64,000 bases of DNA from Hygrophila difformis. Taxonomy: Eukaryota; Streptophyta; Magnoliopsida; Lamiales; Acanthaceae. Both the position numbers and the translations under genes were made by a program. Of this stretch, positions 1 through 10,449 are shown piece by piece. The notes beneath the pieces were generated by a model, which did no database searches, had not been told where the DNA came from, and saw only the letters and a list, made by a program, of their open reading frames with translations. The stretch lies in the NCBI GenBank assembly GCA_030278955.1, contig JAOANR010000005.1:5809431-5873430 (forward strand), in the 5' to 3' direction. Position 1 is the stretch's first letter; each line of letters begins with the position of its first letter.

Positions 1-391
1 TCCCACAATGTTCATTTCAAAAAAGATTTGAAAGATTTGAAATTTTGTATATTTTATTATATCTACATTATGTTGCATTTTTCAATTTACTAATTTTAAA
101 TTTTGGAATATATTTATAAAATCTATCATTTACTTATAAATTCTAACTATATCTATCATGTTGTGTCACTATATATTCACTTTTAAAAAGATTTGAAAGA
201 TCAAATTAGAAATTTTGCTTTTTTATTTTATTTATTCTGGATTTTATTACTTTTGCATTTTTATTTTATCTTTTTTATATTTTATTATTTTGCATTTTTT
301 TATTTTATTTATTTTAGATTGTATTGCTGCATTTATTATTTATTTATAAATTTTCAGTTTTTACACCATATAATTATTATGACATTAATTA
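1..391. repeat. AT-rich duplicated segment, copy 1 left part
   Basis: Very AT-rich DNA that matches 8591-9006 nearly base for base. It continues at 7822-8370 after element A. The second copy has about 30 extra bases (around 8706-8736). The unit therefore measures about 0.95 kb and is directly duplicated, and may extend left of the window. No coding potential is credible: the open frames are runs of F, I, Y and L produced by base composition. Confidence 0.85.
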
Positions 392-3300
392 TGTAACACC
401 CCGGATTTGGTAACCCAGGCCGGGATGCCACCGCCACACCTCCTTAGCAAGACACGGTTTCTCCGAGCTCACTAAAGACATGTAAGGCTATGGTTTTTCA
501 GGATTTAAAATATTCAAACAGCCCATTCATAGATAATTTAAAGATAATACATCAAGTTGCAGCGGAAGTTTTAATTTGTGCAGCGGAAATAATGTATAAG
601 GGCCGACATGGCCAAAACACGGGTTAAACAGTCCCGTTCATGCAGGTCGTAATTAAAGGCAGGGATTTAAAATAAAGATTTCCCCTAATGTTCCCATGTA
701 TGCATATGACGATGCATATTCTTCGTACTCTGTAAGAAAAAGGAGATATATGGTTTGGGTCAGCAAAAACGCGCTGAGTAAGTTAACACATAGCATGGGT
801 TAGGGGTTTCAAAGCCTTTAATTAAATTTAATAAAAAGATTTCTTGTAGGAAAATGATTTGCAAGGCATAAAGACTTAAAAACCTTAAATATTTTGTTTT
901 CCCGTTACACAACCATTTCATCAAAATATCATTTAGCCGGTGATCCGGCGGCCGCAGCCAATTTCAAAAGTATCATTTAGCCGGCAATCCGGCGGCCTCA
1001 GCCAATTTCAAAAATATCACTTCTCAAAATATTTTTCGTTTCTTTTATAGTTCACCATTCACCAGGGCTCTTGTGACCGCAATCCTCATAATCAATATTT
1101 ATAAATAACCATTCGCCAGGGCTCTTACGTCCACTGGCCGTTCGCTTGGGCTCTTATGTCCACAAGCCGTTTGGTCGACCATTCGCTAGGGCTCTTATGT
1201 CCACTAGCCGTTCGCTTGGGCTCTTATGTCCACAAGCCGTCTGGCCATATTGATCGTATCAAACTTGGTCATAAATTCCCCAATGTTTCTAAAGAATTCT
1301 TTTACAGAAAATGTTTTTATTTGGTGTAACGGGATTTTTCAAAAATATAGCTTTATCGTAATTCCAACGTCTCGATCGTTGTTTAAAAGATTTCAAAAAT
1401 CGATCGATGTCACAGTTTGCGCCTTTTTGGTTTAAAAATCTATTTCTTAGGCGATTGTTCTGAAATTTGTACGTTAGCTCAAAAACATCCCAATGAACAA
1501 CTTTCGTGTTTTAAGTTTTTCGGAAAAACGATGGGAAGCATGTCAAAAATCAAGTTTTGTACAGAATCAAAAAGCTGTTAGGATTCAGGTTCGACAACGT
1601 TAAAAGATTTGACTTTTTATCATATCAAATGAACTTCAAAAATCCTGAAATTTTTCAGAGACATACTAGACATGATTTCCAACAACTTTTGTTTAGATCT
1701 CAAAGATTGGTTCAGGCTAGAAGTGATAGGAATAAGCTCATCAAGATCGGCTATGAAATCTGTCATCCTTCGACAATTCTTAAAAACGCAGAATATGTTC
1801 GATACGATTTGGGGTATCAAAACTTGATGAAAATCTTTGAAATTTTTACACAATATAGCTTATGATCTTTGGATCAAAATCTTAGTTTTGAGTTTTCAGG
1901 TTTGAACACTCGAAGTAAGAGTTTTGCTCGTCGAGTTTGATTATGAAATCTGTCAAGGTTCTTGACATCGGTTCTAACGCAGATCGGATCGGCTCGAGTT
2001 TGGAGGTTCAAATCTCAATGAAAAATTCTAAAAACTTACAGAGATGTTCTAAACTCATAGATCTACAACTTTCATGTTTAGCACCAATCCTAGATCGGCC
2101 TAGATCCATGGTCAAAATAACCAACAAGATTGAGAGTGAAATCTACCAAAGTTCTAAGATCCAGATTTAATACTCTTCGGTTTTGGGTTGGTTTCAGGTT
2201 TCAAAACATCATGAAAAATTATGAAATTTTTACAGAAGCTAGACCAAAGCCTTAGCAACACTTTTCATGTTTTGAGTTTTGTTGTTTGAGCAGCTTTAGA
2301 GGTTCGAAAAATTCATACAAAAACGCTGCGTTGAGGGTTTCTCTTGTTGACAGATTTTTATAAGTTTTCTTGAGTTGAATCTCTATGTTTGGTTGCATTT
2401 TAAGTCACCCAAAACCATAGTAAGGTTAACTTACAGTGGGGATGATGTTTAGGAAGTCACGGGGTCGTCCGGAATCCACGGGATGTCACGAACGAATCTC
2501 TTCCACCCGATTTATTCTTCCCTTGGCTCCGATTTGTGTTTGAATACGAAGATTCATAAGTTAGGATGATGTTTATGATCTTAAAATCATATGGAAACTT
2601 GAATAACATCTTACCAACAATCCAAAGCCTGAAATCCTTGATCTACACACTTCCTTGGTTGGATTTGGTTGCCGGAAACTCGTCGGAAAGTCGCCGGAAG
2701 TTCGTCGGAAGAGTGTTTGGCTTTGGGAGAGTTTTTGGAGAGTTTGGGGTGATTGATTGATGAAAATGGCTGTCAAAGGGGTTGGGATTGATTACATAAC
2801 GTCCAAGAAGATGCCTCTCTCGTGAAGGATCAGATTCCCAACCTTGGGCCCCGAAAATTGGCGAGAAAGTCGCCAAAACGCGACAAGGTGTTGCTGTCAG
2901 GACCTTGGCGCGGGGTTGGCGCGCGAATCGGCCAAAAGCCGCGCCGGGTGCGCGCCGCCGGACGCGACAACGCGACTGTCGACACGGCGCGGGGTTGGCG
3001 CGCTTTTCTAGGGATTCCCGCGCCGAGCCCGCCTGGGCTTCGGTCCGGGCGGTGTCGTGCGATCCGTCGTGTTTTTCCTCCTCTCTTTCGGACTTCTGTC
3101 CTCCTATGTTTTCGGGCTCGATTTTCCGGGTCATAAATTCTTATCTTAAGTTTATCTCGACTCAAGTGAACTTCATGGTAAAATCTTAAATCCGTCGGTC
3201 TCGGTTTCGTCGGCTTTCAATTCGTCGTCTTTTGATTCCCGTGTAATAACTTGTATCATTAAATTTCTTTCGACTTCACGGGTTCTTGGAATTAAAGATT

Positions 3301-3524
3301 CTTTTCCTTCATGAACTTAACTCCAATTATTTTTACTCAATTCATGGAATGTCTTCGGGCTTCCTTTCCCTCTTTTATTCCATTTGAATTTAAATCTATC
3401 GGCGTTTTATTTCCGAGCAATAATTTATTGTGATAAATTACTTTCTTCTTCTCGGAAATATTTCAACTTTGATCGGAATAAATTTTTATTCCCTTGGACG
3501 TTGATAAAAATCTGGGGTGTTACA
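392..3524 (-). repeat. LTR of element A (3' LTR in element orientation)
   Basis: Bounded by TGTAACACCCCGG on the left and GGGGTGTTACA on the right, an inverted TG...CA terminus. Length is 3133 bp against 3144 bp for its partner. The difference is one 11-bp unit (GGGTGCGCGCC) missing near 3023. It holds a GC-rich block (about 2888-3062), a duplicated stretch of about 72 bp (about 1108-1245) and four degenerate units of about 192 bp (about 1645-2230). Short open frames inside it are not conserved as proteins. Confidence 0.95.
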
Positions 3525-3540
3525 CTCTCCCCCCCTTAAG
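3525..3540 (-). other. Polypurine tract of element A
   Basis: The minus strand reads CTTAAGGGGGGGAGAG immediately upstream of the LTR. This is the plus-strand DNA primer position in LTR retrotransposons and it fixes the orientation. It is preceded by a short palindrome around AACTTCGAGGACGAAGTT, found at the same place in elements B and C. Confidence 0.9.
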
Positions 3541-3658
3541 AATCAACTTCGTCCTCGAAGTTGTGCTTCGGCTTTTCTCGCGCGAAGAGTTATGGTCCTT
3601 TTTGTTTACTATTTGCGGTGTTGTGTTATTGAATTATTGTTCGATTGTTGATCATCGT

Positions 3659-3716
3659 TTGTTGTTTGATTATTGTTTGATTATTGTTTGATTATTGTTT
3701 GATTATTATTTGACTG
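3659..3716 (-). repeat. 11-bp tandem repeat (CAAACAATAAT)n in element A
   Basis: About five copies of an 11-bp unit lie upstream of the polypurine tract. The same array occurs in B (13980-14093) and C (28721-28790), so it was part of the common ancestor's 3' untranslated region. Confidence 0.85.
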
Positions 3717-4030
3717 AACCATTTTTTTCTTCCACCGTTGCCTCGAGGTGGTCTATTCGGGCCTCCCCGAATATGGTTCATTCCTAAGTAGTTATTGGTT
3801 CTGTGGTCTCGTTTTCTCTTGCCTTGCCCTTGGTTGATTAGTGCATTCCCCAAGGCAACCACAGCTTCCTCTATAGCTCTTAATTGGTCACTTAAGTTCT
3901 TAGGCATGGAGGCTACTTCCCCTCCTTGATTGGTTGCACTAACGTCTTGCACTGGTTCATCGGGTTGTCGTAGCTCTTCATTGGTGTTGGGTGGGATGGG
4001 TGGATTGTTAGGTCTTCCTCTAGGTGCCAT
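3692..4030 (-). pseudogene. gag: Gag N-terminal remnant of element A
   Basis: The frame starts MAPRGRP, the start seen in the Gag of element B. It keeps a proline- and asparagine-rich N-terminus and a short helical stretch (QLRAIEEAVVALGNALINQG) that also occurs in the B and C Gags. It then jumps to a basic glycine-rich tail and runs out in the 11-bp tandem repeat. The whole capsid-like domain and both zinc knuckles are missing. By family knowledge it cannot form particles. The 112-residue frame is open, but I see no reason to call it functional. Confidence 0.75.
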
Positions 4031-4662
4031 TTTCTGTTATAGAAGCATGCGAAGATGAGTTTCTAAGTGATCAAGATCTAGGACTAAGGCAAAGTTAGTC
4101 TTAAGTTGGCGCTCCTAAGTCAAGATCATGTTGAGTTCTAAGGTAGGAGTGTTTCTTATCACCGATAATTCATAAAAAGGGTTAGTGTATTTATGTATGC
4201 ATATGCATATGTGATCCCCCCAAAAAAAAAAATTTTATGCACGCATTTATTTATCCATGGGTTTTAAAATAAATTTATTCCATGGATAGATTAAAATAAG
4301 GATAAAAGGTTTGGGCCACTATATTGGGCCGAAAGAAATAAATTATTTGGGCTTTAAATAAAAACAAGGCTATTGGGCCAAGATAATTTCTTGGGCCTCT
4401 AAAAAAAATTTTGGGCTAAAAATTTGGGCCTTAACTTCAAAATAATAATTGGGATCTTTAAAATATATTACTAGTTTAGAAATGATAACTTTAAAAATAA
4501 TGATACTTGAAAATAATAGTTTAAAAATATTCCGAGCTCTTTAAAATAGTAGTTTTAAAATATTCCGGGCTCTTTAAAATAGTAGTTTTAAAATATCCGG
4601 TCTCTGATACCACTCTGGTATCAGATATTTTCTTTAAAATAAATAGCTTTAAAATAGTCTGG
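4031..4662 (-). other. Leader between primer site and gag of element A
   Basis: Noncoding leader. It contains an A-run next to CCCCCC (about 4217-4230), a stretch rich in TTGGGCC (about 4310-4420) and several TTTAAAATA repeats (about 4450-4600). The same leader appears in elements B and C, which supports a common family. No gene seen. Confidence 0.8.
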
Positions 4663-4674
4663 GCTCTGATACCA
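4663..4674 (-). other. Primer binding site (initiator tRNA-Met), element A
   Basis: The minus strand reads TGGTATCAGAGC next to the LTR, complementary to the 3' end of plant initiator tRNA-Met. A second near-copy lies at about 4601-4612 with one mismatch, facing an inverted copy at 4617-4625, so the site is reiterated. Confidence 0.92.
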
Positions 4675-4677
4675 TTC

Positions 4678-7600
4678 TGTAACACCCCGGATTTGGTAAC
4701 CCAGGCCGGGATGCCACCGCCACACCTCCTTAGCAAGACACGGTTTCTCCGAGCTCACTAAAGAGATGTAAGGCTATGGTTTTTCAGGATTTAAAATATT
4801 CAAACAGCCCATTCATAGATAATTTAAAGATAATACATCAAGTTGCAGCGGAAGTTTTAATTTGTGCAGCGGAAATAATGTATAAGGGCCGACATGGCCA
4901 AAACACGGGTTAAACAGTCCCGTTCATGCAGGTCGTAATTAAAGGCAGGGATTTAAAATAAAGATTTCCCCTAATGTTCCCATGTATGCATATGACGATG
5001 CATATTCTTCGTACTCTGTAAGAAAAAGGAGATATATGGTTTGGGTCAGCAAAAACGCGCTGAGTAAGTTAACACATAGCATGGGTTAGGGGTTTCAAAG
5101 CCTTTAATTAAATTTAATAAAAAGATTTCTTGTAGGAAAATGATTTGCAAGGCATAAAGACTTAAAAACCTTAAATATTTTGTTTTCCCGTTACACAACC
5201 ATTTCATCAAAATATCATTTAGCCGGTGATCCGGCGGCCGCAGCCAATTTCAAAAGTATCATTTAGCCGGCAATCCGGCGGCCTCAGCCAATTTCAAAAA
5301 TATCACTTCTCAAAATATTTTTCGTTTCTTTTATAGTTCACCATTCACCAGGGCTCTTGTGACCGCAATCCTCATAATCAATATTTATAAATAACCATTC
5401 GCCAGGGCTCTTACGTCCACTGGCCGTTCGCTTGGGCTCTTATGTCCACAAGCCGTTTGGTCGACCATTCGCTAGGGCTCTTATGTCCACTAGCCGTTCG
5501 CTTGGGCTCTTATGTCCACAAGCCGTCTGGCCATATTGATCGTATCAAACTTGGTCATAAATTCCCCAATGTTTCTAAAGAATTCTTTTACAGAAAATGT
5601 TTTTATTTGGTGTAACGGGATTTTTCAAAAATATAGCTTTATCGTAATTCCAACGTCTCGATCGTTGTTTAAAAGATTTCAAAAATCGATCGATGTCACA
5701 GTTTGCGCCTTTTTGGTTTAAAAATCTATTTCTTAGGCGATTGTTCTGAAATTTGTACGTTAGCTCAAAAACATCCCAATGAACAACTTTCGTGTTTTAA
5801 GTTTTTCGGAAAAACGATGGGAAGCATGTCAAAAATCAAGTTTTGTACAGAATCAAAAAGCTGTTAGGATTCAGGTTCGACAACGTTAAAAGATTTGACT
5901 TTTTATCATATCAAATGAACTTCAAAAATCCTGAAATTTTTCAGAGACATACTAGACATGATTTCCAACAACTTTTGTTTAGATCTCAAAGATTGGTTCA
6001 GGCTAGAAGTGATAGGAATAAGCTCATCAAGATCGGCTATGAAATCTGTCATCCTTCGACAATTCTTAAAAACGCAGAATATGTTCGATACGATTTGGGG
6101 TATCAAAACTTGATGAAAATCTTTGAAATTTTTACACAATATAGCTTATGATCTTTGGATCAAAATCTTAGTTTTGAGTTTTCAGGTTTGAACACTCGAA
6201 GTAAGAGTTTTGCTCGTCGAGTTTGATTATGAAATCTGTCAAGGTTCTTGACATCGGTTCTAACGCAGATCGGATCGGCTCGAGTTTGGAGGTTCAAATC
6301 TCAATGAAAAATTCTAAAAACTTTCAGAGATGTTCTAAACTCATAGATCTACAACTTTCATGTTTAGCACCAATCCTAGATCGGCCTAGATCCATGGTCA
6401 AAATAACCAACAAGATTGAGAGTGAAATCTACCAAAGTTCTAAGATCCAGATTTAATACTCTTCGGTTTTGGGTTGGTTTCAGGTTTCAAAACATCATGA
6501 AAAATTATGAAATTTTTACAGAAGCTAGACCAAAGCCTTAGCAACACTTTTCATGTTTTGAGTTTTGTTGTTTGAGCAGCTTTAGAGGTTCGAAAAATTC
6601 ATACAAAAACGCTGCGTTGAGGGTTTCTCTTGTTGACAGATTTTTATAAGTTTTCTTGAGTTGAATCTCTATGTTTGGTTGCATTTTAAGTCACCCAAAA
6701 CCATAGTAAGGTTAACTTACAGTGGGGATGATGTTTAGGAAGTCACGGGGTCGTCCGGAATCCACGGGATGTCACGAACGAATCTCTTCCACCCGATTTA
6801 TTCTTCCCTTGGCTCCGATTTGTGTTTGAATACGAAGATTCATAAGTTAGGATGATGTTTATGATCTTAAAATCATATGGAAACTTGAATAACATCTTAC
6901 CAACAATCCAAAGCCTGAAATCCTTGATCTACACACTTCCTTGGTTGGATTTGGTTGCCGGAAACTCGTCGGAAAGTCGCCGGAAGTTCGTCGGAAGAGT
7001 GTTTGGCTTTGGGAGAGTTTTTGGAGAGTTTGGGGTGATTGATTGATGAAAATGGCTGTCAAAGGGGTTGGGATTGATTACATAACGTCCAAGAAGATGC
7101 CTCTCTCGTGAAGGATCAGATTCCCAACCTTGGGCCCCGAAAATTGGCGAGAAAGTCGCCAAAACGCGACAAGGTGTTGCTGTCAGGACCTTGGCGCGGG
7201 GTTGGCGCGCGAATCGGCCAAAAGCCGCGCCGGGTGCGCGCCGCCGGACGCGACAACGCGACTGTCGACACGGCGCGGGGTTGGCGCGCTTTTCTAGGGA
7301 TTCCCGCGCCGGGTGCGCGCCGAGCCCGCCTGGGCTTCGGTCCGGGCGGTGTCGTGCGATCCGTCGTGTTTTTCCTCCTCTCTTTCGGACTTCTGTCCTC
7401 CTATGTTTTCGGGCTCGATTTTCCGGGTCTTAAATTCTTATCTTAAGTTTATCTCGACTCAAGTGAACTTCATGGTAAAATCTTAAATCCGTCGGTCTCG
7501 GTTTCGTCGGCTTTCAATTCGTCGTCTTTTGATTCCCGTGTAATAACTTGTATCATTAAATTTCTTTCGACTTCACGGGTTCTTGGAATTAAAGATTCTT

Positions 7601-7821
7601 TTCCTTCATGAACTTAACTCCAATTATTTTTACTCAATTCATGGAATGTCTTCGGGCTTCCTTTCCCTCTTTTATTCCATTTGAATTTAAATCTATCGGC
7701 GTTTTATTTCCGAGCAATAATTTATTGTGATAAATTACTTTCTTCTTCTCGGAAATATTTCAACTTTGATCGGAATAAATTTTTATTCCCTTGGACGTTG
7801 ATAAAAATCTGGGGTGTTACA
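4678..7821 (-). repeat. LTR of element A (5' LTR in element orientation)
   Basis: Second LTR, 3144 bp, nearly identical to 392-3524. Substitutions I noticed lie near 480/4766, 2038/6324 and 3133/7430. It is followed by the right-hand target duplication AATTA. Confidence 0.95.
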
Positions 7822-8370
7822 AATTAATAGACATTTTCAATTTTTGCACCATAGGTTTATTACGACGAGAGGTTATGCACTGGACACTAAAAATTATGTT
7901 GCGCTTATGTTTCAATATGGTCATCATATTGTAATTTCGGTAATTTTGTGTAGATTTGGTCTTAAGTTTAGTTATAATTTTTTTTTGGTGTTGTAAATGA
8001 TGTAAGCAAAATACATTGCACATCATATTTATTTATTCATGATATATTAATGTGTATATGGCAATCCCAATTTTTTGATCTTAAAAGATATTTAATTTCC
8101 AATTTATGTGGAGTTCCCACAATTTTCTGTTTTTAAAAAATTTAGAATTTCAAATTTATATGGAATATTAATGTGTAATTCGCAATGTATATATGGATTT
8201 TATATTATTAAAAGATACATTAATGAATATATGAAAAATATTTATATATATATATAGACCATGTTTTCACAAAAATATGTCACTCCTCCTAATAAATATG
8301 CAATTATATAGTTGTTAATCGTTAAAAACTATGTTTTATAATTATATTATTATAATTGTATATAAATATA
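7822..8370. repeat. AT-rich duplicated segment, copy 1 right part
   Basis: Continuation of copy 1 after element A. It matches 9007-9560 closely. No gene recognised. Confidence 0.85.
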
Positions 8371-8590
8371 AATCTATATATCTATATATATATATATATA
8401 TATTAAAGCATTAGTGAACAAACTATCCTACATTTAATGTGGTGTCTCTATTTCAAATTTCTAATTTTTATAGATTTTTCCATTTTTTTATTTATTAATT
8501 TTAGATTTTTGCATTATTTATCTATTTATTATTTATTCATTATAGATTATCAATTTTTGAAATATATGAAATTTTCAATTTATATGGAAT
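8371..8590. other. AT-rich spacer between the duplicated copies
   Basis: Begins with an (AT)n run of about 20 bases (about 8383-8402), then T-rich sequence. I see no gene and no transposon terminus. Confidence 0.6.
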
Positions 8591-9560
8591 TCCCACAATG
8601 TTCATTTCAAAAAAGATTTGAAAGATTTGAAATTTTGTATATTTTATTATATCTACATTATGTTGCATTTTTCAATTTACTAATTTTAGATTTTGGAATA
8701 TATTTATTTATTCATTATAGATTTTGGCCTATCGTGTATAAAATCTATCATTTACTTATAAATTCTCACTATATCTATCATGTTGTGTCACTATATATTC
8801 ACTTTTAAAAAGATTTGAAAGATCAAATTAGAAATTTTGCTTTTTTATTTTATTTATTCTGGATTTTATTACTTTTCCATTTTTATTTTATCTTTTTTAT
8901 ATTTTATTATTTTGCATTTTTTTATTTTATTTATTTTAGATTGTATTGCCGCATTTATTATTTATTTATAAATTTTCAGTTTTTACACCATATAATTATT
9001 ATGACATTAATTAATAGACATTTTCAATTTTTGCACCATAGGTTTATTACGACGAGAGGTTATGCACTGGACACTAAAAATTATGTTGCGCTTATGTTTC
9101 AATATGGTCATCATATTGTAATTTCGTTAATTTTGTGTAGATTTGGTCTTAATTTTAGTTATAATTTTTTTTGGTGTTGTAAATGATGTAAGCAAAATAC
9201 ATTGCACATCATATTTATTTATTCATGATATATTAATGTGTATATGGCAATCCCAATTTTTTGTTTTTAAAAGATATTTAATTTCCAATTTATGTGGAGT
9301 TCCCACAATTTTCTGTTTTTAAAAAATTTAGAATTTCAAATTTATATGGAATATTAATCTGTAATTCGCAATGTATATATGGATTTTATATTATTCTAAG
9401 ATACATTAATGAATATATGAAAAATATTTATATATATATATAGACCATGTTTTCACAAAAATATGTCACTCCTCCTAATAAATATGCAATTATATAGTTG
9501 TTAATCGTTAAAAACTATGTTTTATAATTATATTATTATAATTGTATATAAATATAAATA
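8591..9560. repeat. AT-rich duplicated segment, copy 2 (uninterrupted)
   Basis: Full copy of the segment that element A interrupts. It gives the pre-insertion sequence around 9002-9020 and so confirms the AATTA target duplication. A 123-codon open frame at 8815-9186 is low-complexity and is not supported as a gene. Confidence 0.85.
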
Positions 9561-9818
9561 TATAATAAATAATATAAATCTTATATATGTTTTAGTATAT
9601 TAAAAATAATACAAAAAAATTATACTATTGTTAATGGAATTCTGAAAACTCATCTTTTATGGATAATTGGTTTAGAGTAAATTAATTATTTTCGTAAAAT
9701 ATAGTATTGTAAATAAAAGAATCGAGTGTATAAATAGTTATTATATTGGGGGTGCAAATAGATCCATATATAAATAAAGAAGAAAAATTGAATTTTTTTT
9801 ATCTATCTTTTAAGAAAT
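9561..9818. other. AT-rich interval, nothing recognised
   Basis: No open frame, terminus or repeat that I can name. It may be interior of the Helitron or older sequence. Confidence 0.4.
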
Positions 9819-10112
9819 GTTCCCTCCATTTTATAATAAGTGTAATACTAGGAAATGACAGGAATTTAAGATAAGTTAATAAAATTGATTTAGTTGAAGA
9901 ATTACAATAACTAAATAAATAAAATAAGATGAGTCATATTTGACTTTTTTCCTTTTGAGTTTTATTTTAATGAATATCAAAAAAATAATAATTTAAGTAT
10001 AATTAGTAAAAATTATTAACCTTCAAAACATTCTGAATACAATAACATAACATTTATTTCCAATCACCACAAAAAGGAAAGTGTAACACTTAAAAAGACG
10101 AATGAAGTAATT
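9819..10112. mobile_element. Degenerate Stowaway-like MITE
   Basis: The left end reads TTCCCTCCATTTTATAATAA. The right end, in reverse complement, reads ACTTCATTCGTCTTTTTAAG followed by GTGTTACAC, so the arms form an imperfect inverted repeat resembling the CTCCCTCCGT terminus of the better-preserved Stowaways at 35670 and 38992. About 290 bp. The ends are diverged and I cannot fix a TA target duplication. Confidence 0.45.
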
Positions 10113-10199
10113 CATTAATCTATATTTTAACAAATTTTTAATTGAGGAGAACAAATATAAATGTTGCAAACTCTATAAGTTAAAAAATTTTTCTCTGGA

Positions 10200-10449
10200 A
10201 TGCCAGTAATGAATGGAGTTTTAACGTCTGAAATAGATAATTTATTGATACTAGACGAGACATATTATATTAAAGAAGAAATGAAGGCGGATCATGCTAA
10301 GGTATTACCTTTGTTGATTGATGAGCAGAAGAATGTTTATAATAAAATAATGTCTGTAGTTGACAGTGATGAAGGTTGATTATTTTTTTCTTTACGTGGT
10401 GGAACTGACAAGACATTTATCGATAATTTATCTAGAAAATATTATGTTT
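10200..10449 (+). pseudogene. Helitron helicase fragment, N-terminal part (Walker A region)
   Basis: One frame reads a helicase-like stretch with LLIDEQKNVYNKIMSVVDS, matching the motif that precedes Walker A in plant Helitron (PIF1-type) helicases. An in-frame TGA follows, then LRGGTDKTF, a decayed form of GGTGKTF. Element B cuts the gene directly afterwards and the reading resumes at 21710. By family knowledge the intact protein is the DNA helicase of the RepHel transposase. Here the stop codon, the damaged Walker A lysine context and downstream rearrangement make it a pseudogene. The Rep nickase part is not visible upstream. Confidence 0.85.

Larger units (their letters stand above)
392..7821 (-). 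mobile_element. LTR retrotransposon A, non-autonomous Ty3/gypsy (Tekay-like)
   Basis: A complete but strongly deleted LTR retrotransposon on the minus strand, with LTRs at 392-3524 and 4678-7821 and an internal region of only 1153 bp. The 5-bp target duplication AATTA (387-391 and 7822-7826) is confirmed by the uninterrupted site at about 9002-9020 in the duplicated flank. On the minus strand the order is LTR, initiator tRNA-Met primer site, a Gag N-terminal remnant, an 11-bp tandem repeat, polypurine tract and LTR. It encodes no protease, reverse transcriptase or integrase, so it can only have moved with enzymes supplied in trans. The LTRs differ by an 11-bp indel and a handful of substitutions seen by eye, so the insertion is young. 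Confidence 0.95.

Noticed and set aside
2822..3189. Overlapping arginine/glycine-rich frames on both strands in the GC-rich block
   Set aside because: GC-rich DNA lacks stop codons. The frames are not conserved among LTRs A, B, C and D.
8437..9186. 123-codon open frames rich in F, I, Y and L
   Set aside because: Poly-T/AT composition, differing between the two duplicate copies; no domain or start context.
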